A stretch of 56,223 nucleotides of DNA, taken from NCBI GenBank assembly GCA_016932435.1, contig JAFGCW010000054.1:1-56223 (forward strand), in the 5' to 3' direction. The stretch is from Dehalococcoidales bacterium. GTDB taxonomy: Bacteria; Chloroflexota; Dehalococcoidia; Dehalococcoidales; UBA2162. Positions within the stretch are counted from its first letter, which is position 1. Each line of letters begins with the position of its first letter. A program made the translations under genes and the position numbers. Under the pieces are notes generated by a model. It saw only the letters and a list, made by a program, of their open reading frames with translations. It was not told the DNA's origin and made no database searches. Below, piece by piece: positions 43,435 through 51,322 of the stretch.

Positions 43435-44733
43435 TTACTTACCTGATACCGATACGCTGGAAAAGTAGATGGGTGGGGTTTTCAACATGCCACCGACCCA
43501 TACCGTTTCACTTCCTATCGCGGCAATGCGGTTCAGTACCTTGTAAACATTTCCTGCAACCATTGTATCTTTTACTCTACCTACTATTTTACCATTTTCT
43601 ATTTTATAACCCAGGAGAACATTACCGCTGAAATCTCCTCCGAGAGTATTTCCCTGTCCGGCTCCCATCAGATATTCAACAACCAGACCTTCTTTGATGT
43701 TGGCAACCATGTCACTGAATGTGGTTTCACCAGCTGAGACAATAAAAGAGCTGACTGCCGGTGAAGGCAGACCACCGTGTCTTTCTCCACTGCCCGTACT
43801 TTTCTTACCGGCAAGAGCGGCAGTCTGGAGATCATAGAGAAAGTTCCGGACCACCCCGTTTTCAATAAGGGGAGTTCTCTGACTGGCTATTCCTTCATCA
43901 TCACAAGGCCGGCTACTCGGTTGAAAATCAATCGTCGGATCGTCAAATATGCTAATAACCTCATCGAAAGATTTATCTCCAAGCTTGTTTACCAGCGGTG
44001 AAGAACCTTCAAGTACGAGTTTACCGTTTAGTCCTGCCATGAGAGGTTGTACCAGCGCGCTGGCTACACCTCTGGGAGTAAAGATTACCGGTAATTCACC
44101 GGTCTTGATAGACGTATTGTTTCTGGAAAACTCAAGTTGCTGGAGTACAATTTCAGTTATCCCGGATATATCATTGATCAGGTGGCAAGAACTCTGCCCT
44201 TCTCCAACAAACAGCATATCGGTTCCACGTATAAGCTGCCCTTCGACACCAAGGCTGAACACACTCTTCCTGTATTCAGCCTGACCTCCTCTCGAGTTGA
44301 GCAACCGGACAGAAACCGTGCCTTTGCTGACACTGGCTTCACACTGGAGTTCCGGAGTGGTTTTTCTAACAGCTGATATCATATTTTCTCCGAGTTCGGT
44401 CATCTCTTCGGTAGATACTCGTCGTATAGCAGGATCATAGGTGACTACTTCGGGGTATGATTCAAGAGGAGGAAACTCGAATTCAGCTTTCATACCGAAT
44501 TCAGCGGTTTCAACAGCTGAATTGACTATTTTCCTGCTTTCTTTCAGGTTGGTTGATGTGGCATAGCCTATTCTGCCGTCTTTTATGATACGCAGGGCAA
44601 CATTCGTACTCTGTTTACTCTGAACGTGCTTAAGGCGGTTGGCTTCGAACTGCACAGGAATATTCTCAGAGGTAAAACAGAATACTTCGGCTTCTTCAGC
44701 TACCTTTTTCGCTTCATTAAGAATTCTTTCCAC
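43435..44733 (-). CDS. pmbA: TldE/PmbA modulator protease subunit
   Basis: A 432-residue member of the TldD/PmbA family, the TldE half. It lacks the HExxH of TldD, as usual. Blocks: SKQSTNVALRIIKDGRIGYATS, GEGQSSCHLINDISGI and LVEYLMGAGQGNTLGGDFSGN. With TldD it forms a heterodimer that cleaves modified peptides such as microcin B17. It begins at GTG immediately after the TAA of tldD, and its SD (TTGGAGGTAA) lies inside the end of tldD, so translation is coupled. Confidence 0.9.
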   Translation of the reverse strand: MERILNEAKKVAEEAEVFCFTSENIPVQFEANRLKHVQSKQSTNVALRIIKDGRIGYATSTNLKESRKIVNSAVETAEFGMKAEFEFPPLESYPEVVTYDPAIRRVSTEEMTELGENMISAVRKTTPELQCEASVSKGTVSVRLLNSRGGQAEYRKSVFSLGVEGQLIRGTDMLFVGEGQSSCHLINDISGITEIVLQQLEFSRNNTSIKTGELPVIFTPRGVASALVQPLMAGLNGKLVLEGSSPLVNKLGDKSFDEVISIFDDPTIDFQPSSRPCDDEGIASQRTPLIENGVVRNFLYDLQTAALAGKKSTGSGERHGGLPSPAVSSFIVSAGETTFSDMVANIKEGLVVEYLMGAGQGNTLGGDFSGNVLLGYKIENGKIVGRVKDTMVAGNVYKVLNRIAAIGSETVWVGGMLKTPPIYFSSVSVSGK

Positions 44734-46110
44734 TTAATTACCTCCAATCAGGCAGTTCTGGATCCTGATATGCGGACTTCCATTAGATACGGGCAGGGGC
44801 GCTTGACCTCCCTTACCGCAACCGCCACCCTGGTTCATATCGAGATCGTTACCGATAGCGTCTATGTTCATCAGGGTTTCGAATACGTTTCCCGTAAGGA
44901 CTACCGGCCGCATAGTCTCTGCTATTTTCCCGTTCCTTATCATATATGTCTCACCGGCTGAGAAGGTGAACATTTCCATACTAGTAGTTCCACCAAACCA
45001 ATTCTTTACATAAATACCCTCTTTGATACCGCTAATCATATCCTCGAATGAAGTAGTTCCAGGCTCAATATAGGTGTTCGACATTCTTACTATAGGTGGA
45101 AAACGGTAATTGATTGCCCGTGCATTGCCGGTCGGCTGTTCGTTCATTTTCGCGGCGGTCTCCCTTGAGTGTAGTCTGCCCGTCAAATTTCCTTCCCTGA
45201 TTAGGTAGGTCTTGGTAGCGGGAGTACCTTCATCGTCATACTTATAGGATCCACGAAGTCTGGGGACAGACCCGGAATCAAGTATGTTCAGCTCAGGTCT
45301 TCCGAATTCCTTGCCCAAAGTCATCAATTCGGTCATCTGCTGATTTTCATACACAAAATCTGCTTCGGAGAGGTGTCCGAAGGCTTCATGAACGAAAACT
45401 CCGGCAAGAACGGGATCGAGTACCACAGTGTATCTGCCGCCTTTTACTTGAGGAGCCGAAAGCATATCAACTGAACGTGCTGACATCTCTCTTACTTTAT
45501 CATCAAGATCCTGTATCGCAGTGATATCACCCCTGCTGCCGATACTCAAACCGACCTGCTGGACTTCATTACCATTAGTTGCGATAGCCGTTAACCTCAG
45601 GGTCACATCCATTCTTTCCTGTTCGATGTAACTGCCTGCCGTATTGAAGAAAATAGACTTTTTTTGACCATCTCCGTAATTTATGGTTGATGTCTGAATC
45701 CCCTGTGTTCCCCAGATAATTTCATTATAGTCGTCAAGGAACTGTTTTTTTTCAGAAAGTGGGATCAACACGGGATTATTATCGATACCGGCAGAAACCG
45801 AATCTATGAAAGGCTCTATTTCTCCGAGTTTGATATTTTCGCCACTGACGAATTTTGCCTGGCTTACAGCCGATTCCACTCTTTTAGGCAGGTTGGTTAG
45901 ATTATTAAAGCTGACGAACCCCCAACCTCCGTTAACCAGCGCTCGAACGTTACCTCCGACTGAGGTTCCTTTGTTGACAGACTCCAGCTTTTTACCGCGA
46001 TACGAGATATGGCTGGATTGTGTTTCTTCAAGGTGGACTTCTATATAGTCAGCCTTATATTTCTTCAGAGTATCCGCGAGTTGATGTCCGATAATATCGA
46101 TATTTGCCAT
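44734..46110 (-). CDS. tldD: Metalloprotease TldD
   Basis: A 458-residue zinc metalloprotease. The active site HEAFGH is in VLAGVFVHEAFGHLSEADFVYE (about residues 228-249); the third ligand lies near the C-terminal NQGGGCGKGG block. N-terminal blocks are DYIEVHLEETQSSHISYRGKKLESV and VNGGWGFVSFNN. Together with the adjacent PmbA it degrades unfolded or modified peptides. SD GGGAG is about 10 nt before the ATG. It lies downstream of the terminator at 46190-46223, so it starts a new transcription unit with pmbA. Confidence 0.92.
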   Translation of the reverse strand: MANIDIIGHQLADTLKKYKADYIEVHLEETQSSHISYRGKKLESVNKGTSVGGNVRALVNGGWGFVSFNNLTNLPKRVESAVSQAKFVSGENIKLGEIEPFIDSVSAGIDNNPVLIPLSEKKQFLDDYNEIIWGTQGIQTSTINYGDGQKKSIFFNTAGSYIEQERMDVTLRLTAIATNGNEVQQVGLSIGSRGDITAIQDLDDKVREMSARSVDMLSAPQVKGGRYTVVLDPVLAGVFVHEAFGHLSEADFVYENQQMTELMTLGKEFGRPELNILDSGSVPRLRGSYKYDDEGTPATKTYLIREGNLTGRLHSRETAAKMNEQPTGNARAINYRFPPIVRMSNTYIEPGTTSFEDMISGIKEGIYVKNWFGGTTSMEMFTFSAGETYMIRNGKIAETMRPVVLTGNVFETLMNIDAIGNDLDMNQGGGCGKGGQAPLPVSNGSPHIRIQNCLIGGN

Positions 46111-46189
46111 TGGTACACACTCCCGTGAAGAAAATAGGGGGTGATGCTATTTGATTATAGCAATTCAGGATGAATTTGAAAAACAACCA

Positions 46190-46223
46190 GAAGGGGGCGC
46201 AGCTTATACAGATTGCCCCCTTC
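46190..46223 (-). terminator. Terminator of the acyl-CoA operon
   Basis: GAAGGGGGC / GCCCCCTTC, a 9-bp stem, followed on the minus strand by TGGTTGTTTTTC. It lies 27 bases after the thiolase stop and before tldD. Confidence 0.75.
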
Positions 46224-46249
46224 GGATAATTTACTATGAGAGAACCAGG

Positions 46250-47530
46250 TTAACTTCTCTCTACTATCATAGCCATACCCTGACCTCCACCGATGCAGAG
46301 AGTGGCCAGACCGTAGCGGTGGTTCTTGCGTGCCATTTCATACAATAAGGTAACGATAATCCTGGCACCGGTACATCCTATAGGATGCCCGAGTGAAATA
46401 CCGCCACCCAGCAGGTTAGTCTTACTTAAATCGATATCAAGCTCTCTGATAACTCCAAGTGACTGGGAGGCAAAGGCTTCATTTAGTTCGATGTAGTCGA
46501 TATCATTCAGGGTAAGACCTGCCAGTTGAAGGGCTTTCTTGGTCGCCGGTACAACCCCCAGTCCCATGTACGCCGGGTCAACAGCGCCTGAAGCATAAGA
46601 TTTTACGGTTGCCAAAGGAGCAAGACCGAGTTCCTTTGCTTTGTCTGCGGACATAACTACCAGGGCTGCCGCTGCGTCAGTGATAGCGGACGCGTTGCCT
46701 GCGGTAACTCCGCCGTCGGGTCTAAAGGCTGGTCTTAGTTTACCGAGAGCCTCCATGGAGGTTTCCCTGGGATGTTCGTCAACTTCGAACATTACCTTTT
46801 CGCGTTTTACGGTAATCTCAACAGGTATGATCTCTTCTTTCAGCACTCCGGACTTGGTTGCAGCCAGCGCTCTATTATTACTCTCAAGGGCGAACTGGTC
46901 CTGCTCTTCACGGGTGATGCCATACCTTTGCATTATGTTTTCGGAGGTAATACCCATGTGATAGTCATAGAATTTTTCCCAGAGACCGTCATGTACCATA
47001 CCGTCTACTAGCGGGACATTATTCATCCTGGCTCCCCAGCGTGCTGCCGGAAGGTAATAGGGAATCTGGCTCATGTTTTCCATACCACCGGCAACAATCA
47101 CATCGGCATCGCCAGCTTTAATCGCCTGGGCTGCCAGCGCCACGGATTTCATCCCTGAAGCGCATACCTTATTAACCGTAAAAGCATTGATTTCTTTTGG
47201 TAAACCGGCATAAATCATCGCCTGGCGGGCTACATTCTGTCCCTGACCTGCCTGGACAACGTTTCCCATTATTACTTCATCGACTGCGATTTCTCTTAGA
47301 GAATCATCCCAATCGGCGTACTTCTTTTCCAGTTCGATGACACCGTCTTCTTTAATTGCTTCGGGTGCGTTTTTGATAGATTCAGGTTTTGCTACAGGTT
47401 TCAATCCTGCTTTCTTTAAAGCACCTTTAATGGTTATAGCACCCAATTCGGTTGCCGGGACATCTTGCAGGGATCCGCCAAAATTCCCTATAGCAGTCCT
47501 CACACCACTCACAATAACCGCTTCTCCCAT
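46250..47530 (-). CDS. Acetyl-CoA C-acyltransferase (thiolase) with N-domain insertion
   Basis: A 426-residue thiolase. The acylated Cys is C123 in [10 protein letters not shown], and the His/Cys pair is in [10 protein letters not shown] near the C-terminus. Compared with the usual 390 residues it has about 35 extra residues (about 46-80, charged, with [15 protein letters not shown]), placed where family members have a short turn before VDEVIMGNV. It would condense or cleave acetoacetyl-CoA or longer 3-ketoacyl-CoA. It is the third gene after the enoyl-CoA hydratase and the 3-hydroxyacyl-CoA dehydrogenase, forming a butyryl-CoA/beta-oxidation module. SD AAGGAG. Confidence 0.92.
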   Translation of the reverse strand: MGEAVIVSGVRTAIGNFGGSLQDVPATELGAITIKGALKKAGLKPVAKPESIKNAPEAIKEDGVIELEKKYADWDDSLREIAVDEVIMGNVVQAGQGQNVARQAMIYAGLPKEINAFTVNKVCASGMKSVALAAQAIKAGDADVIVAGGMENMSQIPYYLPAARWGARMNNVPLVDGMVHDGLWEKFYDYHMGITSENIMQRYGITREEQDQFALESNNRALAATKSGVLKEEIIPVEITVKREKVMFEVDEHPRETSMEALGKLRPAFRPDGGVTAGNASAITDAAAALVVMSADKAKELGLAPLATVKSYASGAVDPAYMGLGVVPATKKALQLAGLTLNDIDYIELNEAFASQSLGVIRELDIDLSKTNLLGGGISLGHPIGCTGARIIVTLLYEMARKNHRYGLATLCIGGGQGMAMIVERS

Positions 47531-47557
47531 ATTTAACTCCTTAAATTTTAGTTTTAA

Positions 47558-48415
47558 CTATTTATTGTAATCGTAGAATCCTTTTTTGGTCTTCTGTCCC
47601 AGCCATCCTGCGGCTACCATTCTTCTCAACAGGTTGGGGGCTATATAGCGAGGCTCTTTTAGAGTGTCATAGATACCATCTGCCATATCAAGAACGATAT
47701 CGTTACCGATAAGGTCGGCAAGCTCTAACGGACCCATCGGGTGATTCAAACCGAGTTTAATGGCTGTGTCGATATCTTCCTTGGTAGCAATACCATTCTC
47801 CAAAAGGGTGATGGCGTTAAGCATAAAACCTACTGCAAGCCTGTTTACGATAAAACCGGGTGTATCCGGAAGGGCTACAACCGTTTTACCCAGTGATTCG
47901 ATGAACTTAACGCAGGTATCCGCTGTTTCTTCACTTACGGTAATCGGTTTGATTATCTCAACGAGTTTCATTGCCGAAACGGGATTGAAAAAGTGAAGCC
48001 CTATTACCTTTTCAGGCCGTTTCGTTGACATTGCCATATCGACCAGCGGTAATACCGAGGTGTTACTGGCTAATATAGCGCCTTCCTTGCAGATACCGTC
48101 AAGTTCGGTGAACGCTTTTATCTTGACATCGAGTTTTTCAGCGGCTGCTTCGATTACCAGGTCACAATCCTTGAAGTCTTCCATAGCGGCAGTACCTTTA
48201 ATACGGGCAATCGCCGCATCTTTGTCTTCCTGGGACATCCTGCCTCTCTCGACGCTTCTTCCTAAGGCTGCATCTATGGTGCTTATCGCCTTGTTCGCCC
48301 GATCTTCGCTTCTCGAAGAGCCGATGATTTCGTATCCTGACTGTGCACATACCTGGGCAATACCGCGTCCCATGGGTCCTGTGAAGCCGAGGATACCGAC
48401 CTTCTTAATTTCCAT
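47558..48415 (-). CDS. hbd: 3-hydroxybutyryl-CoA dehydrogenase
   Basis: A 285-residue NAD-dependent enzyme. The nucleotide-binding loop reads GILGFTGPMGRGIAQ, one residue longer than the usual G-x-G-x-M-G. Catalytic residues appear as Ser in SNTSVLP, His in LHFFNPV and Asn in VNRLAVGFMLNA. It oxidises 3-hydroxybutyryl-CoA or, in the reverse direction, reduces acetoacetyl-CoA. It lies between the hydratase and the thiolase and is preceded by AAGGAGAG. The operon is anaerobic-type beta-oxidation or fermentation. Confidence 0.9.
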   Translation of the reverse strand: MEIKKVGILGFTGPMGRGIAQVCAQSGYEIIGSSRSEDRANKAISTIDAALGRSVERGRMSQEDKDAAIARIKGTAAMEDFKDCDLVIEAAAEKLDVKIKAFTELDGICKEGAILASNTSVLPLVDMAMSTKRPEKVIGLHFFNPVSAMKLVEIIKPITVSEETADTCVKFIESLGKTVVALPDTPGFIVNRLAVGFMLNAITLLENGIATKEDIDTAIKLGLNHPMGPLELADLIGNDIVLDMADGIYDTLKEPRYIAPNLLRRMVAAGWLGQKTKKGFYDYNK

Positions 48416-48445
48416 AATGGCATCTCTCCTTATACTAATAAATTA

Positions 48446-49210
48446 TTATTTTGCTTTGAAATCAGGTTTTCTTTTCTCAAGAAAAGCCGAAGCTCCTTCT
48501 TTAGAATCTTCGGTGTTGAGCAGATAATCGAAGAAGGAGCCTTCAAGCTGCAATCCATCTTCCAGGGGCATGTTGTAGCCCCTGAGCATTGCTTCTTTTG
48601 CTGCACGGACAGCCAGAGGGCCAACCTTACACAGGGCTTCCGCCCATTCCATTGCTTCGGTCATGAGATTTTCCCTCGGTACTATCTGGTTGATAAGACC
48701 TATCCTGTAGGCTTCCTCAGCGGTTAACTGTTTACCCATGAGGACCATCTCGGCTGCTTTTACCCAGGGTATCATACGAGGGAGTCTTTGGGTTCCGCCC
48801 CAGCCGGGTATTACGCCAAGAGTTACCTCCGGAGTGCCGAACCTGGCTTTATCACAGGCTATCCTTATATCACAGGCAAGGGCGATTTCCATACCGCCAC
48901 CGAGTGCTACACCATTGACCGCAGCAATAAGAGGTTTGTAAAGGTCCAGCCCATACCTCGGAGCAGAAGGCCAGTACAGGTGATGGTTTTCCTTCATATA
49001 GGGAAGGGTTTCCGATACATCAGCACCTGCACAGAAGGCTTTTTCTCCGCTGCCGGTGATGATACCCACCCACGCTTCCGGGTCGTCACGCAGTTTGATA
49101 ATCGCTTCATTAAGCTCTTTCCACGTTTGCACATTTATTGCATTGTGAGCTTCGGGGCGGTTAATGGTGATGATAGCGATTCTATCCGATTTCTCATAGT
49201 CTACAGACAT
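48446..49210 (-). CDS. Enoyl-CoA hydratase (crotonase)
   Basis: A 254-residue crotonase-fold protein. Catalytic Glu residues are in VNGVALGGGMEIALACDIRIA (about residues 95-115) and FGTPEVTLGVIPGWGGTQRL; the oxyanion hole Gly is in the latter. It hydrates crotonyl-CoA and similar enoyl-CoAs. It is the first gene of the operon with hbd and thiolase; AAGGAG precedes the ATG. A sigma70 promoter (49264-49292) and a palindromic site at 49292-49304 lie upstream. Confidence 0.92.
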   Translation of the reverse strand: MSVDYEKSDRIAIITINRPEAHNAINVQTWKELNEAIIKLRDDPEAWVGIITGSGEKAFCAGADVSETLPYMKENHHLYWPSAPRYGLDLYKPLIAAVNGVALGGGMEIALACDIRIACDKARFGTPEVTLGVIPGWGGTQRLPRMIPWVKAAEMVLMGKQLTAEEAYRIGLINQIVPRENLMTEAMEWAEALCKVGPLAVRAAKEAMLRGYNMPLEDGLQLEGSFFDYLLNTEDSKEGASAFLEKRKPDFKAK

Positions 49211-49263
49211 GATGAGACTCCTTGAAAGATTTTGCGGAAACTCAGGTTGGGGTTACTGCGTTG

Positions 49264-49292
49264 ATTTTAACAAAGCTCTATTTCACTGTCAA
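49264..49292 (-). promoter_or_regulatory. Promoter of acyl-CoA operon
   Basis: On the minus strand TTGACA, 17 nt, TAAAAT. The -10 ends 53 nt before the ATG. Confidence 0.7.
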
Positions 49293-49304
49293 GCTGATTC
49301 AGCT
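49292..49304. promoter_or_regulatory. Palindromic operator candidate (AGCTGA-T-TCAGCT)
   Basis: A perfect 6-1-6 inverted repeat that touches the -35 of the acyl-CoA operon. A dimeric fatty-acid regulator of the TetR or GntR type would be a plausible ligand, but none is encoded here. Confidence 0.35.
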
Positions 49305-49337
49305 CGTTGTTACGCTTAATCCGGGCAGGTCAAGGCA

Positions 49338-49601
49338 CTATCCCCAGATGGTGAAAGCACCGCCAACAACGAGCATGATAATTCCGATAACGATTGCTAT
49401 CCAGCCGCCTGCCTGAAGTGAACCGAATTGAGGGCGTCTTGGCCAACCTTCAAGGAATTCCCTGGTGTCCTGGCGGCTGGATATAGATTCGTAGTAGTGT
49501 TTTTCTTCGCTTTTGCCCCAGAAAAGGGCACCTAAACCCAGAAGTATAAATACACCTCCGATTATCATGAGTGTAATCAATTCATTTTGAGGCATTTTCA
49601 A
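49338..49601 (-). CDS. Small two-TM membrane protein
   Basis: An 87-residue protein with two hydrophobic helices (about residues 8-28 and 67-86) and a polar loop of Arg, Ser and Tyr between them, so both ends face the same side. I do not recognise a family. SD GGGAGG is 6-7 nt before the ATG, and AACCTC upstream can pair with GAGGTT of the SD. It follows rplL by 57 bases on the same strand with no T-run terminator between, so it may be read from the ribosomal transcript. Confidence 0.6.
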   Translation of the reverse strand: MKMPQNELITLMIIGGVFILLGLGALFWGKSEEKHYYESISSRQDTREFLEGWPRRPQFGSLQAGGWIAIVIGIIMLVVGGAFTIWG

Positions 49602-49658
49602 CCTCCCGTCAGTAGAGGTTATTTAGCCAACTATATATACTTCGGGTATAATTTGCAA

Positions 49659-50162
49659 CTATGTCAGTTCTACTTTTGCTCCGGCTTCTTCCAGCTTGGC
49701 TTTCGCGGCAGCGGCGTCATCCTTGTTCAGGCCTTCTTTCACGGTATTTGGTGCGCTTTCAACCATCTCCTTGGATTCTTTTAGCCCGAGAGCGGTAAGT
49801 TCCCTGACTACCCTGATGACTGCTATCTTATTGTCGCCAATCTCTTTCAGGATAACGTTGAACTCGGTTTTTTCCTCTACGTCCTCTGCGGGTGCGGCTT
49901 CGGTCGATGAGGCTGCGGCTACTGCTACCGGAGCAGCTGCGGTCACGCCGAATTCTTCTTCGAGGGCTTTTACCAGTTCTGCCAGTTCAAGCACAGTCAT
50001 ATTCTTAATCTGATCTATAATGCTGTCACTCGAAGCGGCTTTCTTCGCGGCTTTCTTTGCAGGAGCTTTTTCTGCTTTTGGTTTTTCTTCGGCTGCAGGT
50101 TGTTCTGCTTCTGCAGATGCTTCTTCCGGATTCTCCTGAGTCTTAGTTTCTTCGTCTGCCAT
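49659..50162 (-). CDS. rplL: Ribosomal protein L7/L12 with N-terminal extension
   Basis: A 167-residue L7/L12, whereas family members are about 120-130. Residues from about 48 ([18 protein letters not shown]) to the end match the family, with [20 protein letters not shown] and [26 protein letters not shown]. The extra first 46 residues are charged and Ala/Glu/Lys-rich, apparently disordered. The start is secure: rplJ ends 1 base before its ATG, and GGAGG lies within the rplJ tail about 11 nt upstream, while no SD precedes the inner Met. The extension may alter factor recruitment; function unknown. Confidence 0.95.
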   Translation of the reverse strand: MADEETKTQENPEEASAEAEQPAAEEKPKAEKAPAKKAAKKAASSDSIIDQIKNMTVLELAELVKALEEEFGVTAAAPVAVAAASSTEAAPAEDVEEKTEFNVILKEIGDNKIAVIRVVRELTALGLKESKEMVESAPNTVKEGLNKDDAAAAKAKLEEAGAKVELT

Positions 50163-50163
50163 T

Positions 50164-50688
50164 TTATTTTTCCTCCAGTTGTTGAATTTGAGCCTGTAAT
50201 ACTCCCAATAATCCTCTTATGGGACTGGACAGGCAATTGACGAGTCCTGTTATCGGGCTGTTCATGGTACCCAGCATCTTGGCTATTAGCTGTTCTCGTG
50301 GCGGTAGTGTGGACAGAGAAGTGATCTGCTGGGGTGAAAGGATAGTATCCCCTGCAAAACCGCCTTTAATATCGATGTTTATCCGGGATTCACGCATGAA
50401 GGCTGCAAGAGCCTTGGCGGGAGAGGTGATGTCATCGTAGCCGAAAGCTATTGCTATCGGACCTACCAGCGACTCTACCAGGTCTTCCTTGCCTGTTCTT
50501 GTAGCGGCGAACCGTGCCAGGGTGTTTTTTACTACTTTATAGTCGCCGCCTGTTTCCTGGACTTTTCTTCTAACGGCGGTCAACTGGGTAGTACCGAGTC
50601 CCCTGTAATCGGTCAGAATACCGATGGTGCACTTGTTGAATTCTTCTTCAATGCCATCGATAACTTCCGCTTTTTTTTCTTTAGACAT
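50164..50688 (-). CDS. rplJ: Ribosomal protein L10
   Basis: A 174-residue L10 that anchors L7/L12 dimers on the 50S stalk. The N-terminal part has [38 protein letters not shown]; the [19 protein letters not shown] block follows near 85. The C-terminal helix ([17 protein letters not shown]) is the L12-binding element. It is preceded by an L10 leader with a terminator hairpin 35 nt before the ATG, and by its own promoter, so it is autoregulated. SD AGGAGAC is near the ATG. Confidence 0.95.
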   Translation of the reverse strand: MSKEKKAEVIDGIEEEFNKCTIGILTDYRGLGTTQLTAVRRKVQETGGDYKVVKNTLARFAATRTGKEDLVESLVGPIAIAFGYDDITSPAKALAAFMRESRINIDIKGGFAGDTILSPQQITSLSTLPPREQLIAKMLGTMNSPITGLVNCLSSPIRGLLGVLQAQIQQLEEK

Positions 50689-50722
50689 AATCAGTCTCCT
50701 AACTTCCTCCGAAATAACTCAA

Positions 50723-50879
50723 TAAAAAAGCCCTTGTGTCGACCGCACAAGGACCATTACTGCACTACGCAAAAGTTGAAAAAGTGAACTGCGTAGTTTC
50801 TTAGCTCTGAGCTATCCTCGGCAGGTACTTTATTAAGTCTGTTACGACACCCGCTGTCTCGGGATCTCTTATTCGATTT
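50723..50879 (-). ncRNA. Ribosomal L10 leader (autoregulatory)
   Basis: The 5' region of rplJ holds paired segments, including ACTACGCAGTT...AACTTTTGCGTAGT and the conserved-type CCTGCCGAGG followed by AGCTCAGAGCTAAG, as in the L10 leader family. It ends in an intrinsic terminator: CCTTGTG / CACAAGG (50732-50752) and six T. L10 or L10(L12)4 is known to bind such leaders and stop transcription in Bacillus; here the same is expected. Confidence 0.75.
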
Positions 50880-50884
50880 TTATT

Positions 50885-50907
50885 ATTATACCATAAAACG
50901 TGGCAGG
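50885..50907 (-). promoter_or_regulatory. Promoter of rplJL
   Basis: TATGGTATAAT is an extended -10 (50885-50890), with a weak -35 TTTAAC 16 nt upstream overlapping the stop of the OB-fold gene. This separates rplJL transcription from the thiolase genes. Confidence 0.6.
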
Positions 50908-51318
50908 TTAAACCTTCCGGAATTCATAGGCTATTTTTTCTTCACCTGATTTTACAGGAACTACTTTTACCCCCATTCCGGGAATGATGTCGTTTTCAGC
51001 AACATCCTTACTTATCCGACCGAACACTCTCAATCCATCGAAATCTGCGATGGCCAGCGTATAAGGTGCTTCATCTTCGAATCCGGAAGGACCGTAATGA
51101 ACAATGGTGTAAGTTACCAGTTTCCCTGTATCTGCTATCTCGAACCATTCTACTTCACTGTCAAGGCAACCCGGGCAATCCATCTTCGGTGGAAAATAGG
51201 CTGTACCACATTTTTTACACCTGGTCGTCATCACTTTGCCCTGTTCCAGGTAATTAATGAATTCTTCTGTCTTTGCCTCGGTAGTAAAACTGACTGTACC
51301 AAAGTTTTCAAAACCCAT
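50908..51318 (-). CDS. DUF35 OB-fold/zinc-ribbon acyl-CoA-binding partner
   Basis: A 136-residue protein. The N-terminal zinc ribbon is TTRCKKCGTAYFPPKMDCPGC (about residues 31-51), followed by an OB fold (TGKLVTYTIVHYGPSGFEDEAPYTLAIADFDG). Such proteins pair with archaeal-type thiolases and hydroxymethylglutaryl-CoA synthases, channelling acyl-CoA; the thiolase at 51323 lies directly upstream. Its SD AGGAG overlaps the thiolase stop, so the two are co-translated. It sits between rplA and rplJ, an unusual place. Confidence 0.85.
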   Translation of the reverse strand: MGFENFGTVSFTTEAKTEEFINYLEQGKVMTTRCKKCGTAYFPPKMDCPGCLDSEVEWFEIADTGKLVTYTIVHYGPSGFEDEAPYTLAIADFDGLRVFGRISKDVAENDIIPGMGVKVVPVKSGEEKIAYEFRKV

Positions 51319-51322
51319 ATCT

